Of a DNA stretch of 64,000 nt, positions 1 through 8,584 are shown in pieces. The notes under the pieces are model-generated. The model was not told the DNA's origin. It searched no databases and saw only the letters and a list, made by a program, of their open reading frames with translations. The stretch covers positions 62,001 through 126,000 of the forward strand of contig DASYDW010000095.1 of assembly GCA_036499395.1 (NCBI GenBank), written 5' to 3'. The position numbers were made by a program, and so were the translations under genes. Each line of letters starts with the position of its first letter. Position 1 is the first letter of the stretch. The DNA is from Pirellulales bacterium. GTDB lineage: Bacteria > Planctomycetota > Planctomycetia > Pirellulales > JACPPG01.

Positions 1-211
1 TATCCGTGCCCGCTTATATTAGCGGGTTGAGGGGGCCGGGCGTCCGCGAGTGCGGCGCTGGGCCGATTTCACGTTTTGTCGCTGCTGCCGAGGGGCGGTT
101 GCGACTCCCGCCACGGCGAGCCGAGACTTGCCGAACCGTGAACCGGCGAACCCCTGCCCCGCGCGTGCCAGCCTGCCTGTTGTTCGAATCACGCATTTTT
201 CGAGGTCGCGG
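1..211. other. Upstream region with a small hairpin
   Basis: No convincing gene is seen. An inverted repeat with 6-bp arms (CCCGCT at 9-14, AGCGGG at 21-26) and a TATATT loop lies at the left edge. It could be the end of a terminator for a gene outside the window, but no T-tract follows. ORFs that run through here are upstream extensions or shadows of the gene at 212. Confidence 0.35.
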
Positions 212-1657
212 ATGAAACTCATGCGCCTGGTCCTCTTGAGCTTTCCGGCCGTGGCTTTGCTGTGGTGTACGCCGGCACGGGCCGAAGGTCCGAAGCCGGC
301 CGAACGTCCGCCGGTCAGCTTCTATCGCGATATACGGCCGATCCTGCAGGACCGTTGCCAGGGATGCCATCAGCCTGCCAAGGCACTCGGCGGTCTAGCG
401 CTGACGAGTTACGCCGCGCTGAAAAAAGGGGGCGAGAGCGAGCACCCGGGTGTCGTGCCAGGCAAGCCGGACGAGAGCGAGTTGCTGACGCAAATCCTGC
501 CCAGCGGTCAGGAGCCGCCGGCCATGCCGAAGGGCGCGCCCGCGCTCAAACCGGACCAGGTCGAACTGGTGCGCCGCTGGATCACCGAAGGAGCCAAGGA
601 CGATACGCCCGAGGCCACGGAGATCGCCGTCGATCGTGATCATCCGCCGACCTATGCCGCGCCGCCGGTATTGACTTCGCTCGATTTCTCGCCCGACAGT
701 TCGCTGTTGGCGGTCTCCGGTTACCACGAGGTGCTGCTGCACAAGACCGACGCCGCGAGCGAAACGTCCGGTAGTATTGCCGCACGCCTGGTCGGCTTGT
801 CGGAACGGATCGAATCGGCCCGCTTCTCGCCCGACGGTAAAAGTCTGGCCGTGACCGGCGGTTCGCCAGGACGTTTCGGCGAAGTACAGATTTGGGACGT
901 GGCGACCGGCAAGCTCAAGTTATCGTCGTTGGTCACGTACGACACGATTTACGGCGCGAGCTGGTCTACGGACGGCACGAAGGTGGCCTTTGGATGTGCC
1001 GACAACACGTGCCGCGCGATCGAGGCGGCGACCGGCAAGCAGGTCTTCTTTCAAGGTGCCCACAGTGATTGGGTGCTCGATACGGTGTTCTCGGCCGATA
1101 GTTCACACCTGGTGAGCATTAGCCGCGACCGCTCGATGAAATTGAACGAAGTCGCTACAGAGCGCTTCGTCGACAATATTACCAGCATCACGCCCGGCGC
1201 GCTCAAAGGGGGCCTGATGACGATCGACCGCAACCCGAAGAACGACGAGCTGCTGGTCGGCGGCGCCGATGGCACGCCGAAGATTTACCAGATGCATCGT
1301 ACGAAGGCGCGGCAGATCGGCGACGATTTCAACTTGATTCGCGCCTTCGAGGCCATGCCGGGGCGCATCTTCTCGGTGCGCTTTAGCGCCGACGGCGCAC
1401 GAATCGTCGCCGGCAGCTCGAGCGACGGAGCAGGCGAAGTTCGCGTTTATAACGCGGCCGACGCGAAGCTTGTGTCGCGATTTGCCAGCGAACATGGGGC
1501 CGTGTACAGCGTGGCCTTTCGACCCGACGGTAAGGAAGTGGCCGTCGGCGGTTTTGACGGTATGGTGCGGATCTACGACCCCACGTCCGGCAGTATGTTG
1601 CGTGAGTTCATGCCGGTGCCGCTGGCGCCGGCCGCGGCACAACAGGCGGCACGATAA
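212..1657 (+). CDS. Secreted c-type cytochrome / WD40-repeat protein (PSCyt1-type)
   Basis: A 481-residue exported protein. Residues 1-24 form a signal peptide ending in ARA. A planctomycete-type cytochrome c domain follows, with a CQGCH haem site at residues 49-53 inside the sequence FYRDIRPILQDRC. From about residue 150 the rest is WD40-like, with blades carrying motifs such as FSPDGKSLAVTGG, WSTDGTKVAFG and FRPDGKEVAVGG. The ATG at 212 is chosen because it begins the signal peptide; the frame is open back to 50, but that extension is basic and lacks a signal. It is followed 67 bases later by a DUF1549/DUF1553 protein, a standard planctomycete pairing. The electron-transfer partner and substrate are unknown. 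The family call is secure; the function is not. Confidence 0.9.
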   Translation: MKLMRLVLLSFPAVALLWCTPARAEGPKPAERPPVSFYRDIRPILQDRCQGCHQPAKALGGLALTSYAALKKGGESEHPGVVPGKPDESELLTQILPSGQEPPAMPKGAPALKPDQVELVRRWITEGAKDDTPEATEIAVDRDHPPTYAAPPVLTSLDFSPDSSLLAVSGYHEVLLHKTDAASETSGSIAARLVGLSERIESARFSPDGKSLAVTGGSPGRFGEVQIWDVATGKLKLSSLVTYDTIYGASWSTDGTKVAFGCADNTCRAIEAATGKQVFFQGAHSDWVLDTVFSADSSHLVSISRDRSMKLNEVATERFVDNITSITPGALKGGLMTIDRNPKNDELLVGGADGTPKIYQMHRTKARQIGDDFNLIRAFEAMPGRIFSVRFSADGARIVAGSSSDGAGEVRVYNAADAKLVSRFASEHGAVYSVAFRPDGKEVAVGGFDGMVRIYDPTSGSMLREFMPVPLAPAAAQQAAR

Positions 1658-1724
1658 GGCCCACGATTTGACAAGCCTGTGAACGAATATCAAACGATCA
1701 ATCACCACGAAGAGTTGATTCGCT

Positions 1725-4700
1725 ATGAATCGCATCAGGAATGTAAGACCGGCGACCAACGGAGTATTTCTCGCGGCAGTGCTCTTGCTGCTCGCCACAT
1801 ATCCGGTCATGGCCAATGACACTCCGACGGAAAAGTTGCCCGACGGCATGCAGGTCGTGGCGCTCGAGGCGCTGCCGACGTCGATCGCGCTTCCGAATCG
1901 TTACGCGTACGCGCAGTTGCTCGTGACGGGCGTGCTGGCTGATGGCACAAAGATTGATGCGACGCGGATGGTCATGGTTGAGGATTCGGCCGGCCTGGTT
2001 AAGTGGAATGATCATCGCCTGGTTCGTCCCACGGCAGACGGTGACACGGCGCTGCGCATCACGCTGGCCGGGCAGACAGTTTCAGTCCCGGTGAAGGTGA
2101 CGGGGCAACAGCAGGATTATCCGGTCGATTATGTGCGCGACGTGATGCCCGCGATGTCGAAAATGGGTTGCAACGCTGGCACTTGCCACGGCTCGGCCAA
2201 CGGCAAGAACGGTTTCAAGCTTTCGCTGCGGGGTTACGACCCGCTGTTCGATCATCGTGCCTTGACCGACGATCTGGCCGGACGCCGTTTCAATCGCGCT
2301 GCTCCGGATCAGAGCTTGATGTTGCTCAAGCCAGCCGGGGGCGTACCGCACGTCGGTGGCGTGTTGACGCATCCCGGCGAACCGTATTACGAGCTGTTGC
2401 GGGCCTGGATCGCGGCCGGCGTGAAATTGAACCTCGATACGCCGCGCGTGGCGAAGATCGAAGTCTTTCCGCAAGGGCCGCAAGTTCCGCTGCCGGGCAT
2501 GAAGCAGCAGGTCATCGTGATGGCCACTTATGCCGATGGCGCGGTGCGCGACGTCACGGCCGAGGCATTTTTGGAAAGCAGCCTGACCGACGTCGTCGAG
2601 GTCGATAAGCAAGGTCTGGCCACTGGCACCCGGCGTGGCGAGGCTTCGCTATTGGCTCGTTATGAAGGCGCCTATGCCGCGACGACCGTCGTCGTGATGG
2701 GGGATCGCAGTGGCTTTGTGTGGCAGGATCCGCCGGCCAACAACCATCTCGATACGCTCGTTTACAACAAGCTGCAGAAGGTAAAAGTTCTGCCCAGTGA
2801 ACAGTGCTCCGATGCGGAATTCCTCCGCCGGGTGTATCTCGACCTGATCGGTGTGCCGCCACAACCGGAAGTCGTTCGCGCATTTCTGGCCGACGCGCGC
2901 GAAACGAAGATCAAGCGCGATGAAACCATCGATCGGCTGATCGGTGGCTCGGAGTTCGTCGATCATTGGACCAACAAATGGGCCGATTTGCTGCAGGTGA
3001 ACCGCAAATTCCTGGGCGAAGAGGGGGCCTGGGCGTTTCGCAATTGGATTCGCCAGGCCCTGTCCGACAACATGCCCTACGATCAGTTCGTCTACAGCGT
3101 GCTGACGGCGTCAGGTTCGACGATGGAGAATCCGCCGGCTTCGTACTACAAGGTTCTCCGCGCGCCAGTGGATGCGATGGAGAACACCACGCAGTTGTTC
3201 CTGGCGGTGCGGTTCAATTGCAATAAATGCCATGACCATCCGTTCGAGCGCTGGACGCAGGATCAGTATTATCAGCTAGCGGCCTTCTTCGCGCATGTCG
3301 GTCGCAAGGCCGACCCTGAGTTTGCCGGGCGAAATCTCGGCGGCACGGCGGTCGAGCAGGCGCTCCCTCTATCGGAGATCGTCTTCGATCAGGGGGCCGG
3401 CGAAGTAACGCACGAGCGGACCGGCAAGGTTTCGCCCCCCTCGTTCCCCTACAAGTACACGGGCTCGGAGAGTTCCGCGGCGCCGTCGCGTCGCGATCAA
3501 TTGGCGCAGTGGATCACGTCGAAGGACAATCCATACTTTGCCAAGAGCTACGTCAATCGCATTTGGAGTTATTTGTTGGGGGTCGGCATCATCGAGCCGA
3601 TCGACGACATTCGCGCCGGTAATCCGCCGACGAATCCCGAATTGCTCGACCGCCTGACGGCCGATTTCGTCGGCAGCGGTTTCAACGTGCGTGAGCTGTT
3701 CCGCGAGATTTGTAAGTCACGCGTTTACCAGCAATCGTTGGCGACCACGAAATGGAACCAGGACGACGACATCAACTTCTCGCACGCCCTCGCGCGCCGC
3801 TTGACGGCCGAGACGCTGTACGACGCCGTGCATACGGCCACGGGCTCACGTCCGCGATTGCCGGGTGTGCCCGAGGGTTTCCTGGCGAGTCAACTGCCGG
3901 ACGGCGGCGTTGAGCTGGCCGATGGCTTCTTGAACCTGTTTGGTCGCCCACCGCGCGAAAGCGCTTGCGAGTGCGAACGTTCGACCGGCGTGATGCTGGG
4001 CCAGACGTTGAACCTGGTGAACGGCCCCACGATCGCCGAGGCGATTGCCGACCCGACGAATCGGATCACGTCGCTCGTCGCCGCGCAGTCGGACGACACG
4101 AAGCTGGTCGAAGAGCTGTTCGTGGCGATTCTCGATCGCTTTCCCTCCAGCGAGGAATCGGTTGCCGGCATTGCCGCGATCAACGCCGCGAAAGAGGAAT
4201 ACCAACAGTTGCAGGCAAAGCTCGACACGTTCGAACGCGAACAGTTGCCTGCCCGCCAGACAGCGTGGGAGAAAGAGCAGCAGGTCGTAACGTGGAGTCC
4301 GCTGACAATCGCCGCCGCGAACTCGACGGGCGGAGCGACGTTAACGCGACAAGCCGACGAGTCGCTGGCCGTGTCGGGGGCGAGCCCCGTGACCGATATG
4401 TACACGCTGCTGGGGACGACGAGCCTGCAGGGAATTACGGCGCTGCGCATCGAGGCGCTGCCCGACGCGAGCCTGCCGTCGAGCGGACCGGGACGCGCCG
4501 CGAACGGCAACTTCGTGCTGGGGAACGTCCGCGTCACTGCGGCGCCGCTGAGCGATCTTTCGGCCGGTAAGCCCGTGACACTGCAAGGGGGCGTGGCCGA
4601 TTTCTCGCAAGAAGGGTATCCGGTCGTTAACGCAATTGACGGTGACGCGAAGTCGGGCTGGGCCGTTAGCACGCAGGCCGGCAAGCCACACGTTGCGATC

Positions 4701-5066
4701 TTCGAAATTGCCGAGCCCCTCGGTGCGGTCGGAGGCACCGCACTGTCGTTAGTGCTGGACCAATCGTACGGCGAACAGCATACCCTGGGGCATTTCCGTA
4801 TTTCGGTAACTACCGCCCCCAAGCCGGTGAAGCTCGACACAACTCCGGCCGCGGTGGCCGAGGCGCTAACGGTCGCCGTGGCGCAACGCACTCCTGAGCA
4901 ACAGTCGGCAATCACCGCCTATTACCGCACGCAAGATGCGGACTTGACGCGTCTGAATTCGATGGTCGAAGCCGCCCGCCAGGCTCACGGCCAGTATCGT
5001 TTGCAGGGGGCTCAAGACCTCTCCTGGGCTTTGATCAACAGCCCGGCGTTCCTGTTCAATCGCTAG
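1725..5066 (+). CDS. DUF1549/DUF1553 (PSCyt2/PSD1) haem-site protein with inserted beta domain
   Basis: A 1113-residue exported protein (signal peptide about 1-30). Near residues 149-155 is a CNAGTCH cytochrome-like motif (CX4CH). A bacterial Ig-like stretch follows at about 245-325, then a DUF1549 domain from about 340 to 530 ending in CNKCHDHPFERW (cysteines 499 and 502, histidine 503). DUF1553 starts near residue 590 (RRDQLAQWI, SYVNRIWSYLLG). The last DUF1553 strand, QDLSWALINSPAFLFNR, is separated from the rest by about 200 residues that look like a discoidin-type beta sandwich (NAIDGDAKSGWAVS). These proteins are widespread in Planctomycetota; roles in polysaccharide breakdown or electron transfer have been suggested but not shown. 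It is probably cotranscribed with the gene at 212. No DUF1501 partner is visible. Confidence 0.93.
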   Translation: MNRIRNVRPATNGVFLAAVLLLLATYPVMANDTPTEKLPDGMQVVALEALPTSIALPNRYAYAQLLVTGVLADGTKIDATRMVMVEDSAGLVKWNDHRLVRPTADGDTALRITLAGQTVSVPVKVTGQQQDYPVDYVRDVMPAMSKMGCNAGTCHGSANGKNGFKLSLRGYDPLFDHRALTDDLAGRRFNRAAPDQSLMLLKPAGGVPHVGGVLTHPGEPYYELLRAWIAAGVKLNLDTPRVAKIEVFPQGPQVPLPGMKQQVIVMATYADGAVRDVTAEAFLESSLTDVVEVDKQGLATGTRRGEASLLARYEGAYAATTVVVMGDRSGFVWQDPPANNHLDTLVYNKLQKVKVLPSEQCSDAEFLRRVYLDLIGVPPQPEVVRAFLADARETKIKRDETIDRLIGGSEFVDHWTNKWADLLQVNRKFLGEEGAWAFRNWIRQALSDNMPYDQFVYSVLTASGSTMENPPASYYKVLRAPVDAMENTTQLFLAVRFNCNKCHDHPFERWTQDQYYQLAAFFAHVGRKADPEFAGRNLGGTAVEQALPLSEIVFDQGAGEVTHERTGKVSPPSFPYKYTGSESSAAPSRRDQLAQWITSKDNPYFAKSYVNRIWSYLLGVGIIEPIDDIRAGNPPTNPELLDRLTADFVGSGFNVRELFREICKSRVYQQSLATTKWNQDDDINFSHALARRLTAETLYDAVHTATGSRPRLPGVPEGFLASQLPDGGVELADGFLNLFGRPPRESACECERSTGVMLGQTLNLVNGPTIAEAIADPTNRITSLVAAQSDDTKLVEELFVAILDRFPSSEESVAGIAAINAAKEEYQQLQAKLDTFEREQLPARQTAWEKEQQVVTWSPLTIAAANSTGGATLTRQADESLAVSGASPVTDMYTLLGTTSLQGITALRIEALPDASLPSSGPGRAANGNFVLGNVRVTAAPLSDLSAGKPVTLQGGVADFSQEGYPVVNAIDGDAKSGWAVSTQAGKPHVAIFEIAEPLGAVGGTALSLVLDQSYGEQHTLGHFRISVTTAPKPVKLDTTPAAVAEALTVAVAQRTPEQQSAITAYYRTQDADLTRLNSMVEAARQAHGQYRLQGAQDLSWALINSPAFLFNR

Positions 5067-5111
5067 CAGGTGCGCCGGATAGGCCGGCCACGCGGGCTGA
5101 ACGCTCACTAG

Positions 5112-5152
5112 GGTAAAAACCCTATCCCTGGGGGAGAGGGTAGGGTGAGGGC
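5112..5152 (-). repeat. Dispersed hairpin repeat, family I, copy 1
   Basis: Read on the minus strand, this stretch begins CCCTCACCCTACCCTCTCCC, then a short loop and AGGGATAGGG plus a T-run. It aligns nearly end to end with 14981-15023 on the plus strand. It lies between the DUF1553 gene and the small gene at 5346. The T-run orients it as a terminator for minus-strand transcription, although no minus-strand gene ends here, so it is better treated as a dispersed repeat. Confidence 0.6.
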
Positions 5153-5345
5153 GTGCGGACTTCAAACGGCGCACTGCCGAAACGGTAACGCGTCGTACCG
5201 AGACCACATCGTCGCCTGCAGCGCATCTTGGCGCGCCTGCATATCCGGAACTTCGGCGCACTATGTTTTCCGTAGCGGTCGGCGCTTGGGGCACGGGGCG
5301 TCTGGACTGCGGTCTGTCGTCGACACCCATTCCGAGGCCAGCACC

Positions 5346-5570
5346 ATGACTCTCGCAACGCAGGCAAAGCAGGAAACGACAGAGCAAGGCAGCTCGACCA
5401 ATTCGAAACAGAAGCTGTACGTAGTCGCTTTCGCGTCGCTCGGATTATTGATCACTGTGCAGTTTCGCAATCTGTTTCCTCCACGGCCGGAAGCCACGTC
5501 TACCGCGCAGCAAACGACGGCGCCCGAATCGCAAGAGAACACATCGACAGACGATTCAACCGTGAAATAA
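5346..5570 (+). CDS. Small membrane-anchored hypothetical protein, paralogue of the 7352 gene
   Basis: A 74-residue protein with a polar N-terminus, one membrane helix at about residues 25-41 (VVAFASLGLLITVQF) and a Thr/Ser/Gln-rich tail. The pattern SKQKLYVVAFASLGLLITVQ matches SKQQLYWVAVISCVLLIVVQ in the gene at 7352. The start regions are also alike: GGCCAGCACCATG here and GGCCAGCATCATG there. I take the ATG at 5346, the point where similarity begins; the open frame upstream to 5145 runs through repeat sequence. No function is recognised. It could be a truncated duplicate of the 7352 gene that has kept only the anchor. Confidence 0.6.
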   Translation: MTLATQAKQETTEQGSSTNSKQKLYVVAFASLGLLITVQFRNLFPPRPEATSTAQQTTAPESQENTSTDDSTVK

Positions 5571-5889
5571 CGAGATTGTCGATCGCTCTCAGGCCGTTCG
5601 GATTTCCAACGCGCTGCCGGCGCGTTGGCGATGGGCTCGTTTCGCACTGTAGATTGCGCGCAATTAGCGCAAGCGGACTCGCTCCGCTTCTACCCCGCTC
5701 GGTTCTACTGAGCATCAATGTTCGCCGCATGTAGGTCGGCGATCCATTCCGCGGTCATCTCTTCGCGCGGAGACGTTGCATTTCCTCAACACGCATGTTC
5801 ACAATTCACGACGATCTGTCGTGCTATGCGATCAATTTCGACGTCGCATACGGGGGGCAAATCTGCAGTAACTATCTGTTGATTTCGGA
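5571..5889. other. Intergenic region with two hairpins
   Basis: No gene is seen. Two perfect inverted repeats are present: CAACGCGC (5607-5614) with GCGCGTTG (5620-5627), and AAGCGGA (5671-5677) with TCCGCTT (5683-5689). The first lies 37 bases after the stop of the 5346 gene and could end its transcript, although no T-tract follows. Confidence 0.45.
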
Positions 5890-6381
5890 ATGAACAAAGA
5901 GGTTGGCGATCGTGCAAGAAAAATTGGCATTGGTTTTGCTTTGAACACCGGTCAGCACGTCGTCGTATACGTCTTCCAAGTTCGGGAAGTCAGCATGTTC
6001 AGTAGTGACCCTCAAGGCGGGGGCTCGGAATGCCACGAGCCGCTCGATCCTACAAACGGAACGAACCACATATTCGCGGCGGGGGCGCCGACCGCGTCCG
6101 GGAATTCCGCTCGCTCGATGCGGCACCGCAAATTTTCGCGAACTAACTCCTCGCGAGGAGAGCCACTGGTCGTTGAGCTGCGCGATGCGCAGCTCATTCC
6201 GACGACGGTGCTCGACGAATCCCACTTGGGACTGTCGCTTGGCGTCGGTGATGCGACGCTATTTCGTCCCGCGCAATCGGTTTTTGTGCGCCGTCGCGGT
6301 GTGCGAAACGCGGCCGTGATCAAATACGTGCTGCGCGATGTGGCTCTCGCCCGAATCGGGCTCAGGCTGTATCCCCTCTAG
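5890..6381 (+). CDS. Hypothetical protein, possibly PilZ-like
   Basis: A 163-residue protein of unknown function. The second half (about residues 90-160) has the alternating beta pattern seen in PilZ-type domains: VVELRDAQLIPTTVLDESH, then GLSLGVG, then SVFVRRRG and ending ARIGLRLYPL. The first half contains basic residues (RHRKFSRTNSSR near 112-123), and a basic patch before the barrel is usual in PilZ proteins. The typical RxxxR and (D/N)xSxxG signatures are not clear, so the assignment is tentative. The start at 5890 is the longest ATG; an in-frame ATG at 5995 would also keep the domain. It ends 8 bases before the next ATG, which suggests coexpression with the gene at 6390. Confidence 0.55.
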   Translation: MNKEVGDRARKIGIGFALNTGQHVVVYVFQVREVSMFSSDPQGGGSECHEPLDPTNGTNHIFAAGAPTASGNSARSMRHRKFSRTNSSRGEPLVVELRDAQLIPTTVLDESHLGLSLGVGDATLFRPAQSVFVRRRGVRNAAVIKYVLRDVALARIGLRLYPL

Positions 6382-6389
6382 CAGCCGCC

Positions 6390-7154
6390 ATGCTTTTGCG
6401 TTCGTCGAATCGTCGCGTAGGACCTCGCGACGTGAATCCCCGTTGTCGACCGTTTTGCACAAAGTCCTTCCCCAGAGCGAGAATTAGTCGAATGGTGCAC
6501 CACACTTTTGGTTCGGCAGCTGCTGTAAGAAATGCCGTGGGCTCAGGTCGCCAATCGGTCGACGCGGAAAATCGAAATCCTGTCGCCGCGCACGCTGATG
6601 GCGGCATCCCCGAAGCACCGCAGGCCGGCTCTTCCGCCGGCGATGACGATGCCTCGATCGAAGAGTACATGGTCGGCCTGCTCGACCGCATGCGCCGCAA
6701 AGCCCGCGGTGAGGATGCCACGGTCGTCGTAGCGGCGAAGGAGTCGGTCGAGGAAAGTGCGCCGGAAGCGGAACCCGTGATCGAGAGTGGCGAGCCGGAG
6801 CAATGGTTTGTGCCGAGCGTGTCGCGCGAGCAGAACCCGCTGGTAGGACTCGATCTTGGCGCCATGCGCGCGCTGGCCAGATCCCATGCTGGCGCGGCCA
6901 TCGACAAGCATTCGCGGTCGAGCCTGAAATTAGCGACTAACCGCCAGGGACTAATCGTCTTTGCCTCGCTGATTTCCGGATTCTTGTTGACGGCTTATTC
7001 GAAGCATGTTCCGGTAACGTTCGTGCCGGGCATCATCTGCTTTGCCGTGGCCATTGTGTGGGGGCTCAGCTGCGTGAATGCGATCTTGTCGCTGTTGCAC
7101 GATTCCGCCGAGAGCGGAGCGTTCGGCTCGCAGGAAGAAGGCGCGGCGGTTTAA
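6390..7154 (+). CDS. Hypothetical membrane protein with C-terminal helices
   Basis: A 254-residue protein. The middle contains the acidic and amphipathic segment DDDASIEEYMVGLLDRMR (about residues 86-103), a motif I associate with planctomycete proteins that often also carry FHA or other signalling domains; none is visible here. Two hydrophobic helices follow at about 187-202 (LIVFASLISGFLLTAY) and 206-230 (VPVTFVPGIICFAVAIVWGL). The N-terminal 35 residues are basic and poorly protein-like, so the ATG at 6492 is a good alternative start. No catalytic motif is seen. It may be anchored in the membrane with a cytoplasmic acidic domain. Function unknown. Confidence 0.65.
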   Translation: MLLRSSNRRVGPRDVNPRCRPFCTKSFPRARISRMVHHTFGSAAAVRNAVGSGRQSVDAENRNPVAAHADGGIPEAPQAGSSAGDDDASIEEYMVGLLDRMRRKARGEDATVVVAAKESVEESAPEAEPVIESGEPEQWFVPSVSREQNPLVGLDLGAMRALARSHAGAAIDKHSRSSLKLATNRQGLIVFASLISGFLLTAYSKHVPVTFVPGIICFAVAIVWGLSCVNAILSLLHDSAESGAFGSQEEGAAV

Positions 7155-7351
7155 ATCGTTCCCCCGCGTGTAAGGAGTTCGCAGAAGCCGGCACGCGGCC
7201 GGGGGCTGGCAGCTTGCCAGACCCAGAGTTCGGGGCGCCGGACGGTCCGGGGTTTTTGACCTATGTTTGTCTTAGTAAGGTGCGCGCCGAGGCAGCGGCA
7301 CGCCCGTCGGCTTCGGCAAACACTCCGTCGACAAACTCGGGGGCCAGCATC

Positions 7352-8539
7352 ATGAATCGCGCGGCACAGTTCTGGCGAAATTCCGTGCAGAAGCGGCTTC
7401 CCAAAGATTCCAAGCAGCAGTTGTATTGGGTCGCCGTCATTTCCTGCGTCCTGCTGATCGTCGTCCAGACGCACAAGATCATGGTGTCACGATTGTCGAG
7501 TGCGTCAGCGACAACCACTGTTGAAGCGGAGAATACGCCGCCGCCGACTGCCGTGGCGTTGCAAGAAGCCGAGCACACAGAATCTGTTGCCAGCGATCCG
7601 ATGACCGTCGCCCGAACGGAACGCGACGAGCCGGTGTCGACAAGCGGTGCATCTCCGGAGCCCGCCCTCCCGCCTCGCGATGAGGCAACCAGCAGCGAGC
7701 AATCTTTCGCGTCTTCGCAGGCGCAAGACACAAATCCCGAAGCACAGTCGGCTCACGACAGTACGGTCACTGTGAAACAGGTCTTCGCGGCCTTCGGCGG
7801 TGATCCGACGCCGGCCGTGGCTGTCGAGGCGCAAGAGCAAGTCGACGTCGGCGCGAAGAAGCTGCCGCTGTTCGCGATCATTAGGCGGGAAGTCGATCGC
7901 CGAGCGGGCCGCTTTCGAGATGCTGACGCACGCCATCGTGCCTTTGTGGTTTTGTTTGGTTCGCCGGCCGAGCCTGTGATGACCTCTACGGCGTCGAGCG
8001 CCGTTGACAGCGCAGCTGAGGATAGTGCGAATCCTCAGGAGATGCCTTCGGCAGAGCTGGCTTCCGAGAATGTATCTGCCGAGAGAGCAATTCCCGAGAA
8101 CGCAACCGCCGATGGCGATACAATCGCGGCTCAGCCGTCTGCTGAGAACTCCGCCGTCGTCGAAGCGGAAAGAACTGACGGTGCCAGCAACGCCCGCGCG
8201 CTCGATCAGGTATCTGCGCCTCAGGTATCTGCGCCGCAGAGTGACGTTGCAGGCGGGGCGCAGACTGCCGAGGCCGCGGAATTACCGCCGGCCGAACTCG
8301 TCATCGTGAATCCGCTCGAGAACGGTGGCGTGGTATTGTTTCTGCTGGATGGCCAGATGTTCTCGCTGAGCCCGGGCGAGTCGCAGAACTGGCCTGCCGA
8401 TCATGATCGGTCGATCGCGTTCCACCGCGGCGAGAGCTTTGGCGATTTCCGGACGGCGCTCCACAGCGGCCGGTACACGTTCCGCGTCGGGGCGCAAGGG
8501 TGGGAGCTGGTGGCCGACGAGCAGGAGAGCCCGCGCTAG
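7352..8539 (+). CDS. Membrane-anchored acidic protein with conserved C-terminal beta domain
   Basis: A 395-residue protein. One membrane helix at about residues 28-44 (YWVAVISCVLLIVVQ) follows a basic N-terminus. A long Glu/Ala/Ser/Pro-rich linker (about 55-300) follows. The compact C-terminal domain, about residues 310-390 (ELVIVNPLENGG, FLLDGQMFSLSPGES, IAFHRGESFGDF, GRYTFRVGAQGWELV), resembles a small beta domain I know from other planctomycete proteins, usually as a surface or periplasmic tail. The start at 7352 is chosen by alignment with the paralogue at 5346; the frame is open further upstream to 7058 but overlaps the previous gene. No enzymatic motif is seen. A role in the cell envelope is likely but unproven. 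Confidence 0.7.
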   Translation: MNRAAQFWRNSVQKRLPKDSKQQLYWVAVISCVLLIVVQTHKIMVSRLSSASATTTVEAENTPPPTAVALQEAEHTESVASDPMTVARTERDEPVSTSGASPEPALPPRDEATSSEQSFASSQAQDTNPEAQSAHDSTVTVKQVFAAFGGDPTPAVAVEAQEQVDVGAKKLPLFAIIRREVDRRAGRFRDADARHRAFVVLFGSPAEPVMTSTASSAVDSAAEDSANPQEMPSAELASENVSAERAIPENATADGDTIAAQPSAENSAVVEAERTDGASNARALDQVSAPQVSAPQSDVAGGAQTAEAAELPPAELVIVNPLENGGVVLFLLDGQMFSLSPGESQNWPADHDRSIAFHRGESFGDFRTALHSGRYTFRVGAQGWELVADEQESPR

Positions 8540-8584
8540 GGGGTGCTCCTTGTCGTCACGGGCCGCCGGAATGTGCTGCGAAGC

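Noticed and set aside
1103-1849. Minus-strand ORF of 248 residues across the 212 gene
   Set aside because: Antisense to the WD40 gene and the start of the DUF1549 gene; composition reflects the complementary codons.
3890-4915. Minus-strand ORF of 341 residues inside the DUF1553 gene
   Set aside because: Serine-rich, no domain pattern, fully antisense to a well-supported gene; typical of GC-rich shadow frames.
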